A stretch of DNA of 64,000 nt, taken from assembly GCA_003194435.1 (NCBI GenBank), contig PQXC01000007.1:1-64000 (forward strand). The letters are read 5' to 3'. This document shows positions 1 through 8,142 of the stretch, piece after piece. Origin of the DNA: Candidatus Methanophagaceae archaeon (GTDB lineage: Archaea > Halobacteriota > Syntropharchaeia > Alkanophagales > Methanospirareceae). Positions within the stretch are counted from its first letter, which is position 1, and each line of letters opens with the position of its first letter. Below the pieces are notes generated by a model that ran no database searches, had not been told where the DNA came from, and saw only the letters and a program-made list of their open reading frames with translations. Position numbers and translations under genes: made by a program.

Positions 1-202
1 TGCTTCGATTGGTTCTATTATTATTGTTGGACTCATTTAAGCCGGGCATGTCGGTCTCGTTGTAGCCATTGGTTGTATTATTTCCGTTTTCGTTTATTAA
101 GGACTCCGAGCTGTCGCCAATCGTGTAGTAACTATAAACGCCATATACTACCATAACGCCAGATACTATGACGACCACCAGTAGCAGGTATTTATTGGTC
201 AT
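1..202 (-). CDS. Secreted or membrane-anchored protein, N-terminal part
   Basis: An ATG at 200-202 opens a frame that runs off the left edge of the window. The first residues are a basic start (MTNKY) followed by a strongly hydrophobic stretch of about 20 residues (LLLVVVIVSGVMVVYGV), then a polar Asn/Ser/Thr/Glu-rich segment. This is the pattern of an archaeal signal peptide or N-terminal anchor followed by an extracellular linker. Nothing of the functional domain is visible. It lies upstream-to-left of another secreted protein in the same orientation, so the two may be related surface components. No Shine-Dalgarno sequence is evident before the start. Confidence 0.55.
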   Translation of the reverse strand, partial: MTNKYLLLVVVIVSGVMVVYGVYSYYTIGDSSESLINENGNNTTNGYNETDMPGLNESNNNNRTNRS

Positions 203-274
203 TTTTTGATACCGTACAGATTCCCAATATTTTTATATTTCGCTCCCTAAAAAGTTTTCGCTGTAGGCTGTAGG

Positions 275-1462
275 CTATAAGCTTGCATACCACAGCCTGA
301 ATGCGGGTATCCAATCGTTATACTCTTTTCCGTTGGCATCCTCGAACGAAGTGCAGGTAATGTTCCCTTCATTTAGCTGTTTGTAGGGTGCGTGTATTAT
401 CTGCGGATACGAGCCCGTTTCTATGATGTACTTATAGATTACATCTTTCTCAAGTGTGAGCGTTGTGTTGAATGTAAGATTGTGGTAGTCAGCGACGTGG
501 TAGCCGTTCCACTCTGCAACAGCACATTCACCAGTAGTTTCATTCCATATTTCCACATGTTCGATATGCCCGCCTGTGCCAGCGCATGGATACGTGTATA
601 TTCTGTTCACCCTGATGTTTCGGTTAGGAATGATAGTGCCGTAATGCGTGCCTGAGATGCTGGGGTATGTTCCTCTGCCCGTGTCAAATTCTCTTGAAGC
701 TACTGTAACATTGATTATCAATACTTTAGGCGAATCCCCAGGCGTCATGTTCATACTGCTGCTCCAATACCATGTAACGACATCGCCATCTTCCACCACA
801 TATTCCGCCGCACCGACCATGGGCATCGGTTCATCAGGATAATTCACCCAGTACATCCACCCGTTCCAGCCTTCATTTGGTATGTCTGCAATGGAATCGA
901 CGAAGAGACAGCCCCATTCGTCTGACACGGTATAATTGAATCCGCCAGCATGTGCTGCTGCATCCAAAGCTCCGAGTGCGGTTGTGCGGTTAACAGCATA
1001 TTCGTTTCCGCTATTGTGTGCTGTTATGTTGAATGTGGTTCCGTTTATCAAGGTTACATCGCCCTGCCAGACGATTCCTTGTGGCGCTTCAAGTGTGATA
1101 TTAAACCCAAATATCCCACCATTATCAATATCCGATTGCGTTACCTCGTGCTCTACCGTCTTTGACTGATTGTAACAGGAGGCGTTGAACCTGAGTATGT
1201 TGCCTGCACTCGCATTGTTGCTCTCAAGAACGAGCTGATAATAGTTAGAAGTTGCGTTTGTCTCCGCCTGCCACTCTGCATCCGTGTTCAGATTTGATAT
1301 GCTCACCATGGGATTATTGCATGGTTCACCACCACTTGTGTTGACCCACCCGCTGATCAGAAACGGCGAAGGCTGTGCTATTACCTGTGCCATCACCGCC
1401 AGGCACACCACGAGCAATGCGCCAATAGAAATAGATATAGATATTCTCATTCTTTTTTCCAT
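275..1462 (-). CDS. Secreted protein with DUF4430-like domain
   Basis: A 395-residue protein with a classical signal peptide (residues about 5-30, ending in VIAQPS) and many N-glycosylation-type NxT/NxS sites, as is usual for archaeal surface proteins. Residues about 35-125 look like a carboxypeptidase-regulatory or Ig-like beta domain. The middle part (about 130-235), with the WNGWMYWVN motif and the VEDGDVVTWYW motif, resembles the DUF4430 (transcobalamin C-terminal-like) domain. The C-terminal part is unassigned. A strong ribosome-binding site (GGAGGTGA, complement of 1470-1478) sits just upstream of the ATG. The start encodes RISISISISIG, one of the hexanucleotide tracts seen across the window. 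Ligand and partner are unknown. Confidence 0.7.
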   Translation of the reverse strand: MEKRMRISISISIGALLVVCLAVMAQVIAQPSPFLISGWVNTSGGEPCNNPMVSISNLNTDAEWQAETNATSNYYQLVLESNNASAGNILRFNASCYNQSKTVEHEVTQSDIDNGGIFGFNITLEAPQGIVWQGDVTLINGTTFNITAHNSGNEYAVNRTTALGALDAAAHAGGFNYTVSDEWGCLFVDSIADIPNEGWNGWMYWVNYPDEPMPMVGAAEYVVEDGDVVTWYWSSSMNMTPGDSPKVLIINVTVASREFDTGRGTYPSISGTHYGTIIPNRNIRVNRIYTYPCAGTGGHIEHVEIWNETTGECAVAEWNGYHVADYHNLTFNTTLTLEKDVIYKYIIETGSYPQIIHAPYKQLNEGNITCTSFEDANGKEYNDWIPAFRLWYASL

Positions 1463-1665
1463 CCTTTTCTCACCTCCTTGCTATAACTATATCGCTATAT
1501 CGTACTTGTATAGCTACCTTTACTTTAAAAACTTTCCATGCGATAGAGACCATCCAAAAAAGAAGAAATGAAGACAAGAAACATAGCTATTGAGGATATG
1601 AGGAAGAGGACATTTTCAAAATGAAGGACAACTTTTGGGGTCATATTGAACTCATTTTAATTACT

Positions 1666-2715
1666 CTATGACCAATCAGCATCAAAAAAGGTGATAGTAT
1701 CCACTAATCCCAGCTCACGCAGTTTCTTTGCTCGACTTCTTCTGGCTCTTAATTTGGTAGGCGCACGAACAGATCACACCACTTCTTGTTACTGAAATAG
1801 GCGAGGATACTGTGTGTACAGAAATAGAGCTTCATGCCCTTCTCCTTATCCTTCCGATAGTAGCACTTTAGTGACCGCTTCTCCACGTTCCCGAAGGGTC
1901 TTTCTCCCGTTTTTCTCCTTCTGTATCTCTCCTTATTCATGGTATATTACTCCATATACGCGCTTCTTAGCGCACCTCGAGCTTTCTACACCCCTCGGCT
2001 TTATCAGGATGTCCAGCTTTCGCTCTTCAGCATCGTGGTAATTCGCTCTGTCATCGAATTCGAGGTCTCCATAGATAATAGATCCCGGATCCAGGGAAGC
2101 CGAGAATAATGATATCTTATTCGTGATTTCCTCTTGTTTCTTTAGCAAGCCGCTTTTTCATCATCCTCTCACGCTCCACAAGCGAGTCACAGGGTATTCC
2201 CGTAGTCATCCATGTGCTCTAACGCTTTATCCAGCCAATCCTCCGAGATCTGGCTCTAAACATAGTGCAACTCCGAATCACACGGTGTACTACCGTCCAC
2301 CTTGCAATAGCCCTGCTAAAATCAGCTTCCAGTCGTACCTCATGGGTCTTGCCCGTGATTTGGGTGGTATGGGCATTCCTATTTCGTCAATAACCTCCTC
2401 AGCAATCTTGAGCATCTCTGTGAATGGCGGTTTAGCATCCTGCAACTGTCCCCTGAATGGTCTGTATGTCCTCAAACCCCACGGTCGCTCTTTCTCGCTT
2501 CGCAGAGCATTTCGTTCGGAGTATGTCCGTCGTGCTACTTCGGAGAATGCACAATCCACTAATCTCGCAATTATCTCCTCTTCTGTGGTTTGTACCTCAA
2601 AGAGGGCAAAGAACTCGCTGGGGATCAGGATTGACGGTATGTCTTGTTTGCATAAAGGGAACATAAAGGGAACAAGTGTTGTTCTCTCATTAATCTTCTG
2701 TAAAACCACGTGCAA
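1666..2715 (-). pseudogene. Degenerate DDE-type transposase
   Basis: Successive frames on the minus strand together look like one transposase broken by several frameshifts and a stop. The N-terminal part (2290-2715, 141 residues) carries a helical N-terminal domain. The middle part (1933-2148) includes the GDLEFDDRANY stretch and the KPRG motif. The next part (1749-1940) holds YRRRKTGERPFGNVEKR, typical of the region just before the catalytic Glu of IS4/IS5-like enzymes. A final frame (stop at 1666-1668) gives RAKKLRELGLVDTITFF. No single frame is complete and terminal inverted repeats were not recognised, so this is a dead insertion sequence. Family assignment within the DDE group is uncertain. 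Confidence 0.65.
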
Positions 2716-2903
2716 GTTGAATATTCGCTATAACGACAGGATCGCACATTCTCAATGAATTTGCAGTCCATAAAAGGAATACATTGTCAATGCAACTTCA
2801 TATACCTGTTGGTATCAAGAATATGCTATTGTCTTCTAGCATTTAATCACGAGTCGCTGTCAGAGATATAGAAAAGAAAACAATAAAAAAGCTAAAGGAG
2901 GAT

Positions 2904-2996
2904 ATGATTGAAAAAGTTGAAAAAGTTGATGTTAAAGATCTGGATAAAGTTAAAAAATTAAAAGAGGTGCTTAAGGAAATAATTAAATCAGAATAG
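2904..2996 (+). CDS. Candidate 30-aa small protein
   Basis: An ATG at 2904 is preceded at a good distance by AAAGGAGGAT, a near-perfect Shine-Dalgarno sequence, and opens a 30-codon frame ending in TAG at 2994-2996. The product is a highly charged, Lys/Glu-rich amphipathic helix with a VEKVDVKD-LDKVKKLKEVLKEI pattern compatible with a short coiled coil. It lies between two transposase remnants and could be a passenger or the start of a lost gene. The ribosome-binding site and regular heptad-like spacing are the only support; no family is recognised. Confidence 0.4.
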   Translation: MIEKVEKVDVKDLDKVKKLKEVLKEIIKSE

Positions 2997-3064
2997 ACTG
3001 CTCTTTAAAATGTTATTATACATCAATTGTTGCATCCATTTATCCAGCGGACAGAAAAGATTCC

Positions 3065-3112
3065 CGCTTAAACCCTTATAGGGTTTTCGGGGTCAACGGG
3101 GCGGAGCCCCGT
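3065..3112 (+). repeat. GC-rich inverted repeats
   Basis: Two small palindromes lie together: one around CCCTTATAGGG and a stronger one, CGGGGCGGAGCCCCG. The style (short perfect stems in otherwise AT-rich spacer) matches the palindromic block beside the CRISPR array, suggesting a dispersed repeat. They could also act as a transcription terminator. No T-run follows the stronger stem. Confidence 0.4.
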
Positions 3113-3675
3113 TACTGATAAAAAGAACAGTGTCGGGATAGCTTCAACGCTACCCGCTAATTCACCAAATGCCTGCTCCGTTTTCTTCACCATATCGGCA
3201 ATAAAGGGAGCTAAAAGCCATCCTCCGGCATAGTTCACGTGAACTAACCGCTTTTCCTTCTCCCTGGCCAGTTTGTACAGGTCAGAGAGGTCATATTACT
3301 CCAATTCACGCTCTATCGTCTTCACTGAGACCTCAAGCTTGTATTCTTCCTTGAGGAACGCCGCTACATCTTTGAGTGTGGAACGGGGGTGATCCATGAT
3401 ATACTTCACTATCCGCCCGAATATCCGCTTTTTTATCTTCTTCTTTCGCCCTCTCTTCTTCCCTTCCCGCGGAAAATCGCCATTTGAGTTCTCAAACCGA
3501 TCTCTGATGTTCCTGACCTGTCTATCCGTGTAATTGGTGATGGCTGCAACTGTTTTTCTGTGGAACGCCACAGAACAACAGAAATACAACCATCAGCCAT
3601 CTCACCAAGTGGGACGTCGAATTCGACGCTAAAAAAATCCCTTGATACATTTATAATCGTCTCATTTGGGTTCAT
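3111..3675 (-). pseudogene. IS630-type transposase fragment
   Basis: The frame at 3296-3589 encodes a helix-turn-helix N-terminal region with YTDRQVRNIRDRFE, a basic linker (KKRGRKKKIKKR) and a second HTH (STLKDVAAFLKEEY), the architecture of IS630/Tc1-like transposases. Its true N terminus appears in another frame (MNPNETIINVSRDFF, from 3675), so there is a frameshift near 3580. The DDE catalytic domain is absent: after the HTH the sequence changes to an unrelated open segment (about 3111-3290) containing NYAGGWLLAPFIADMVKK, which I cannot assign. The element is a broken remnant. Confidence 0.55.
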
Positions 3676-3955
3676 ACCTATCCATTAGAAGAGACGATTA
3701 TTTAAAGATAACGATAAAAGTTGATGGACTGATAATGTGAAGATAAGTTCTCTATCTATTAATTAAATTCCTGAGTTAAAACCGGAAATGAATTTTGTCC
3801 GGGGTTTTTGGGATTGAAACAATTGATGATATCGTATGATTACAAATGCAATCAAAACAACGACTCCCACAGAGAGAACGATTTGAACTGTATTTAGGAG
3901 TTCATTTTTAACTATATTCAGTTCTTCTTATTCTTGTAGCAGAATAAACTTATTT
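3676..3955. other. AT-rich intergenic region, no gene seen
   Basis: This 280-bp AT-rich spacer lies between a transposase remnant and a permease. No convincing open frame, tRNA or repeat was found. The last 60 bases before the permease contain TATATTCAG and other TATA-like stretches that may form an archaeal promoter. Confidence 0.4.
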
Positions 3956-4918
3956 ATGCTTATGCAATGGTTTATCTTAGCCTTTATTGCATCTATACTC
4001 TGGGCAGTTGTTGTAATAGTGGATAAATTCATTCTGACACATTATATCAAAGATGCCGTCTCCTATCAGGTCTTCCTCGCACTCACCATGCTGCCATTCC
4101 TCATCTTCCTGCTTCCTTTCACCTCTCACAATACCAATAGTTCCACTCCCATCATACTTCCCGTTATTATCATTCTACTCGGAGTAGTCATGGGGCTGGT
4201 ATATGTGCTTTACAACAAAGCACTGCTGATAGAAGAGGTATCAAGGGTGACACCGCTATTTTATCTCTCTCCACTCTTTGTACTGCTATTCTCGTTCATG
4301 TTCATTGGTGAAGGACTCTCTTTGAGGAGATACGTGGGTATAGGACTGATGGTCTTCAGTGCAGTCTCCGTATCCGTATCTTTAAGGGGAAGGAATAGGG
4401 ACGGGGACAGGCACAGTTACAGGCAGAGTCACTCGCACTCCTTGCATATCGCGCTCTCTCCTGCGCTCCTCATGATACTGGTCCTTGATATAATGAATGC
4501 GGGTAAGGATGTGATCTCGAAGCTCATACTCTCACATCTGGATTATCTCTCTTACCTCTTCTGGTTCCTGCTTGGTAATATCGCCGGTAGACCCCTTCTA
4601 CTCCTCATACCCCATAACCGCGAGAAGACGCTCATGATTATTAAAACATTACCCCTAAAGGTCTACCTGCTCTCTTTTATCAGCTCCTCTCTCGCATGGG
4701 CTGGCTATGTATTGTATTTCAAGGCGGTATCCATGACTTATATCTCGCTTGTGAGTGCGATACCGACAACACAGCCATTTCTCGTATTCATATTCGCCAC
4801 TCTACTCGGATTATTCTATCCCGGGCTGATAGAAGAGAAGACAGATCGGCGGTCCCTAACCATAAAAGGGATTGCCGCTGTTAGCGTCTTGATTGGTGCA
4901 TATCTGATTCTGTCATGA
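3956..4918 (+). CDS. DMT superfamily permease (EamA family)
   Basis: A 320-residue, highly hydrophobic protein with about ten predicted membrane segments in two halves of five, the duplicated EamA layout of the drug/metabolite transporter superfamily. The first half begins WFILAFIASILWAVVVIVDK and includes the typical segment near SRVTPLFYLSPLFVLLFS, with VGIGLMVFSAV closing it. The halves are joined by a polar loop (about residues 142-165) rich in Arg, Ser and His (RNRDGDRHSYRQSHSHS), a hexanucleotide-derived low-complexity tract. The substrate cannot be told from sequence. There is no Shine-Dalgarno signal, so the transcript may be leaderless. A second EamA permease lies at 29967-30839. Confidence 0.85.
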   Translation: MLMQWFILAFIASILWAVVVIVDKFILTHYIKDAVSYQVFLALTMLPFLIFLLPFTSHNTNSSTPIILPVIIILLGVVMGLVYVLYNKALLIEEVSRVTPLFYLSPLFVLLFSFMFIGEGLSLRRYVGIGLMVFSAVSVSVSLRGRNRDGDRHSYRQSHSHSLHIALSPALLMILVLDIMNAGKDVISKLILSHLDYLSYLFWFLLGNIAGRPLLLLIPHNREKTLMIIKTLPLKVYLLSFISSSLAWAGYVLYFKAVSMTYISLVSAIPTTQPFLVFIFATLLGLFYPGLIEEKTDRRSLTIKGIAAVSVLIGAYLILS

Positions 4919-4948
4919 TATAGCAAGGCGGGACAGTTACGTTACCAG

Positions 4949-5339
4949 TTACCATATCAAGTCCCTCGTCAGTTTCCATGCCTGGTATACCAGCGGAAGC
5001 GAAGCTAAGAAGAGCCATATCTCTGGTCGAATATCTGCAATTACAGGGAACGTATCTGCACCACCTATCAGATTACTCCAACCCGTCTGCACAGATCGAG
5101 AGCAGATACAGAACACCAAATACCGCTGATAGTAGCCCACCAATGAGAAATGACAAACCCCTGTGCTCTCCATTAGATAGTTCTACCACACCATTCAGAT
5201 ACGTCGAAGCGATGACCCCTGGTATTGTCTCTCCAGTACCCCCAAACACCTCTATCAGCCCGAATACGAGATACACAATCCCGAGTACGAGCGAATAGCC
5301 CGCCAATCTTTTACCGGTTCCAAGGTCAAAATCCGGCAT
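4949..5339 (-). pseudogene. Small membrane protein, frameshifted
   Basis: The first frame (5073-5339) gives 88 residues with two hydrophobic segments (YSLVLGIVYLVFGLIEVFGG and LSFLIGGLLSAVFGVLYLL) and then stops after ADGLE. Shifting by one base near 5075-5095 extends it by about 44 residues (SNLIGGADTFPVIADIRPE, then a third membrane segment IWLFLASLPLVYQAW). The continuity of the hydrophobic pattern suggests one protein of about 130 residues broken by a single-base indel. It lies immediately downstream of the broken feoB on the same strand. Function unknown. A sequencing error would have the same appearance. Confidence 0.45.
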
Positions 5340-5353
5340 CTTAATCTACCTCC

Positions 5354-5650
5354 TCATGATAATCCTATTAAATGCCCTATCACTATCACGAGCGCAGATA
5401 CGAGAAATGCCAGTGTCAGCGTATATATGGGTGCGAAAAGAACCCACTTCTATCGAATGTGCAGTCAGACTGTAAGTGCCGGGCAAATCAACTATCTCCA
5501 GCTCCTCTCCCTTATACTGATTTCCCTACCTTCTTCTCCACTGTCACACCCGCCAGTTGCCCACATGCTGTCTTAGCTTAGACCCGTAAGCCGATTGAAA
5601 AGTTCCGTCTTACCCACATTCGGATTCCCTATCAATGCCACTCTTATCAT
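5354..5650 (-). pseudogene. feoB: FeoB remnant: G-domain start joined to last TM helix
   Basis: FeoB is the GTP-gated ferrous iron permease, normally about 600-700 residues. Here the ATG (5648-5650) overlaps the feoA stop as ATGA and starts correctly with the G1 motif GNPNVGKTELFNRLTG. The frame then breaks; the other frames supply VGNWAGVTVEKK and the G3 region IVDLPGTYSLTAHSIE. Directly after this comes a C-terminal membrane helix (KWVLFAPIYTLTLAFLV) and a stop at 5354. Most of the G domain and nearly all permease helices are missing, so an internal deletion of well over 1.5 kb plus frameshifts has destroyed the gene. The two upstream feoA genes look intact. Confidence 0.75.
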
Positions 5651-5952
5651 CTCCTCTTGCCTGCACCTCCATTTACCAGTATCTTCATCGCTACACCCCT
5701 ACCAAGTGCGATTCTCGTATTCCGGACAGAAAGAAGCATAGGTCCAGGCGGATTGGAGGTCAGTACTCTTACTCTCGTACCAGGTGTGAAGCCCATATCA
5801 GAGAGACGGCGCACCAGTCCTCTACCACCTTGCAACTCCTCTATTTCTGCCTCTTCGCCCTCTCCCAGAAATGCCAGTGGTAAAATGCTACTGCCAAAAC
5901 ATGTAATACCCGAAATTCTACCCTTGCTCATCATCTTCTTCTCATCCCTCAC
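5647..5952 (-). CDS. feoA: FeoA-family protein
   Basis: A 101-residue protein with an SH3-like FeoA domain: LPLAFLGEGEEAEIEELQGG, then RLSDMGFTPGTRVRV, then NTRIALGRGVAMKILV. FeoA is a small cytoplasmic partner of the ferrous iron permease FeoB. The ORF as given starts with GTG directly after the upstream feoA stop; an internal ATG (Met7 or Met8) is an alternative. About 25 residues precede the domain, longer than usual for FeoA. Its stop overlaps the feoB start by four bases, so translation was coupled. With feoB deleted, this gene has no obvious local partner. Confidence 0.85.
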   Translation of the reverse strand: MRDEKKMMSKGRISGITCFGSSILPLAFLGEGEEAEIEELQGGRGLVRRLSDMGFTPGTRVRVLTSNPPGPMLLSVRNTRIALGRGVAMKILVNGGAGKRR

Positions 5953-6189
5953 TTACACTTCCAGCCATACATTCTCAGCCTCAGCCCGCCGTAATGTCAG
6001 GTTATAACCCCTCAGAAGGAACTCCACCGGCACCAGGTCACCGAGTGGTGCATCTCTCACCTTCTCTATCTTCGCACCTCTAACAATGCCCATATCCATT
6101 ATCCGCCTCCTCAATGCACCACTGCCCTCTATTCGTGTAACTTCTCCCTCCTCTCCTGCTTCCATATCACTCAATCGCTTCTCCACCAT
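5953..6189 (-). CDS. feoA: FeoA-family protein
   Basis: A 78-residue FeoA-domain protein (MVEKRLSDMEAGEEGEVTRI; RRRIMDMGIVRGAKIEKV; LRGYNLTLRRAEAENVWL), normal length for the family. It is first in a minus-strand operon feoA-feoA-feoB and abuts the second feoA without a gap. Duplicated feoA genes before feoB are common in archaea and bacteria. The region upstream (6190-6345) carries a 19-bp direct repeat but no metal-regulator operator that I can recognise. Confidence 0.88.
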   Translation of the reverse strand: MVEKRLSDMEAGEEGEVTRIEGSGALRRRIMDMGIVRGAKIEKVRDAPLGDLVPVEFLLRGYNLTLRRAEAENVWLEV

Positions 6190-6292
6190 CTTATCTCAGT
6201 CCACCAAAACCTTGTTCTTCATCGTATTGCACATCGTCACAGTCACAGATACTTTATATTCCGGTACAGTGTTAGGTGTACAAAAATCCTGC

Positions 6293-6343
6293 CCTAAAAA
6301 AGTTCGGTTTTCAATAAAAAACCTAAAAAGTTCGGTTTTTAAG
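6293..6343. repeat. 19-bp direct repeat, hairpin-forming
   Basis: The segment CCTAAAAAAGTTCGGTTTT (6293-6311) recurs almost exactly at 6322-6340. The second copy continues to AAGG, so CCTAAAAA...TTTTTAAGG can fold into a hairpin with a GTTCGG loop. It lies about 100-150 bp upstream of the feoA operon and could be a regulatory element, a terminator for a lost gene, or a dispersed repeat. Confidence 0.45.
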
Positions 6344-6384
6344 GGAAAAGTTATAGCACTTCGTCAAGGAAAAACAGCAAAGAG

Positions 6385-6406
6385 CGCGGTGACCAAATAG
6401 TATTCT
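6385..6406 (+). repeat. 22-bp direct repeat, copy 1
   Basis: The 22 bases beginning CGCGGTGACCAAAT and ending AGTATTCT occur again without mismatch at 8111-8132 in the same orientation, 1726 bp away. The two copies bracket a gene-poor stretch plus the small three-gene regulator operon. Confidence 0.6.
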
Positions 6407-6407
6407 A

Positions 6408-7304
6408 TGTCCATCTTCAAAAAGATAAAATGCTCCGTTGTCATTGTCAACATAAAACGGGATTTTCACACACCTTCCATCTTTGATATCTCCTGCTTTC
6501 CAAATCTCATTAAAAAGAAACCTCCATGACCCCTAAGGGGGACACCCATGAGTATGAAAATGGATGAACATGAATAGAATTAAATTTCACATATATATAC
6601 TATCATGAGACGAGTGATATTGGTCGATTTTTTCTGGTGGTTCATTGTAATGGAACCCCGCAAAAGAAACTGACCCAGGCAACTCTTAGAACCCATGAAT
6701 GTTGCCCTTTTATGGGCACGGATACCAAACTTACACTGTATAATGTTGCTTCACTCGTCTCAAAGAGGTAAATGTACAGGCCAAAAAGAGAGGAGGCAAT
6801 GTTGGATATGTAGTCGCAGAAGCATTGGATCGATGCATTTACATACCAAAAGCTACCCAATTGACAAACATCCTGCAAGCTTTTGGATCGTTCCCAACCC
6901 ATTTCCATTACCCACTTAAGGACCCCTATGTCTGCCTTTCATTCTGCTTTTGCGCGACCGGGTCCGATTGACCAGATGTTTAGTCACCAGTGCCCTGGCT
7001 TCATCAGACGTTAGCTGTGGCAACGGCATGGCAGCACGCAGTAGAGCTCGTACCGAGTATTTTTCCTAATAGCACCCATTTTGGGTCTTTCTCGTCTGTT
7101 ATTAATGGCGTATTCATTTTTTCCACAATAAAACTCCCCAACCGATTCCAAAAACAGGAAGTAAAGGTCGTTTTTGATTCTTAATTAAGCCCATCTCTTT
7201 TGCCTCTTTCAAAATTCTTAGAGTTCCTATGCACTCAACCCCATTTTACTTATTTATCGGGGATCTACGCCCAAATAAAGCAGTCGTAATCTGTAATGTG
7301 CGAT
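6408..7304. other. Gene-poor region, nothing recognised
   Basis: About 900 bp in which I find no supportable gene. Short open frames exist on both strands (up to 88 codons, about 6642-6919), but they overlap each other, have no ribosome-binding site and show no domain. The composition and scattered stops in all frames suggest decayed coding sequence. Confidence 0.5.
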
Positions 7305-7481
7305 TTATTGTTCCATCTCTTTTCCCTCGTTTCTATATCTCCATTCCTTTCTAACGATACATACTGCCGGTAATCCCTCTATTATCGCTCTTTGCTCTCT
7401 ATGCCTTCCAGTTCCTGCAATTACATACGGACCTGACATTTTTCTGAATATGCACAATATCTTCTCCCCTTCTATTCTCAT
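7305..7481 (-). CDS. Small hypothetical protein (58 aa)
   Basis: The ATG (7479-7481) overlaps the stop of the regulator gene before it by ATGA, the signature of translational coupling, which is the main reason to accept this short frame. The product begins MRIEGEKILCIFRKM and contains GPYVIAGTGRHREQRAIIEG and a basic end (VRKEWRYRNEGKEMEQ). No family is recognised. It could be a truncated toxin or effector belonging with the two regulator-like genes upstream. Confidence 0.45.
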   Translation of the reverse strand: MRIEGEKILCIFRKMSGPYVIAGTGRHREQRAIIEGLPAVCIVRKEWRYRNEGKEMEQ

Positions 7482-7798
7482 TCAACAACACCCTTCTCAG
7501 CCAATTCCTTCAGTATCTCGTGCACCAGCACAATATCTATTCTCAAATCATCTGCAATCTCATCAGTCCATGCTTTCCCTTTTTCCTTCATATACTCCAG
7601 AATCTCCTTCTCCGCCTGTTCCTTTGTTATAGCCCTCAACTCTATAACCTTCAATCCCCTGATATACTCATAGTAAAAGTCTATTGCATCTCTGATTGCC
7701 TCCGCTTTGCTTATCCCCATCTTCTTGCAAATCGCCTCCAACTTATCCTTTTGCTTTGTTATATCTATCGGGTAAACTTCTCTCTCCGTCATTTCCAC
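7478..7798 (-). CDS. RHH / winged-helix DNA-binding protein
   Basis: A 106-residue cytoplasmic protein. Residues about 8-50 (VYPIDITKQKDKLEAICKKM and GISKAEAIRDAIDFYYEY) fit a ribbon-helix-helix module: a beta strand followed by two helices with the common SKAEAIRDAI motif. The C-terminal half (about 58-106) is helical and resembles a winged helix (WTDEIADDLRIDIVLVHEIL then LKELAEKGVVE). It is the second gene of a three-gene minus-strand operon and may be its autoregulator or an antitoxin. Target unknown. Confidence 0.65.
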   Translation of the reverse strand: MEMTEREVYPIDITKQKDKLEAICKKMGISKAEAIRDAIDFYYEYIRGLKVIELRAITKEQAEKEILEYMKEKGKAWTDEIADDLRIDIVLVHEILKELAEKGVVE

Positions 7799-7829
7799 AC
7801 CTGATTATCTTAACCCCGTATCTCTTCTC

Positions 7830-8051
7830 TCATCCTTTCGGCACTATCACAACCCTCTTATCTTTGACCTTCTCATATAACTCTTCAGGTAGTGGTATTT
7901 TCACTTCTTCTTCAGATATAGAGACTTCGGTGTGCAAATTCCCCCTTTCGACCAATCTGAACCCGACATCACATGATTCGACCTCCACGACTTCATCCTC
8001 AGGCAGGTCTTCTAAGTCCTTTTCCGTCTTTATCTTCACTTTCTTCATCAT
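7830..8051 (-). CDS. Small acidic hypothetical protein
   Basis: A 73-residue acidic protein starting MMKKVKIKTEKDLEDLPEDE, with a central VEVESCDVGFRLVERG and a C-terminal LPEELYEKVKDKRVVIVPKG. The pattern of short strands and a VVIVPKG end resembles small AbrB-like or antitoxin-like proteins, but I cannot place it in a family. It is the first gene of the operon with the RHH regulator, 31 bp upstream. The longer overlapping frame 7999-8268 is not supported. Confidence 0.5.
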   Translation of the reverse strand: MMKKVKIKTEKDLEDLPEDEVVEVESCDVGFRLVERGNLHTEVSISEEEVKIPLPEELYEKVKDKRVVIVPKG

Positions 8052-8110
8052 ATATCATTTCATTATTTCGCTTTCTTATATAATACTTTCTCGGAACTTG
8101 TGCTTTCCCT

Positions 8111-8132
8111 CGCGGTGACCAAATAGTATTCT
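8111..8132 (+). repeat. 22-bp direct repeat, copy 2
   Basis: Exact second copy of the 22-bp sequence at 6385-6406. It marks the right edge of the small regulator operon and the left edge of the palindromic repeat block that leads into the CRISPR array. Confidence 0.6.
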
Positions 8133-8142
8133 CTAGAGTACC

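Noticed and set aside
2123..2758. 211-codon plus-strand frame over the transposase remnant
   Set aside because: The opposite strand shows recognisable transposase segments; this frame has no recognisable domain.
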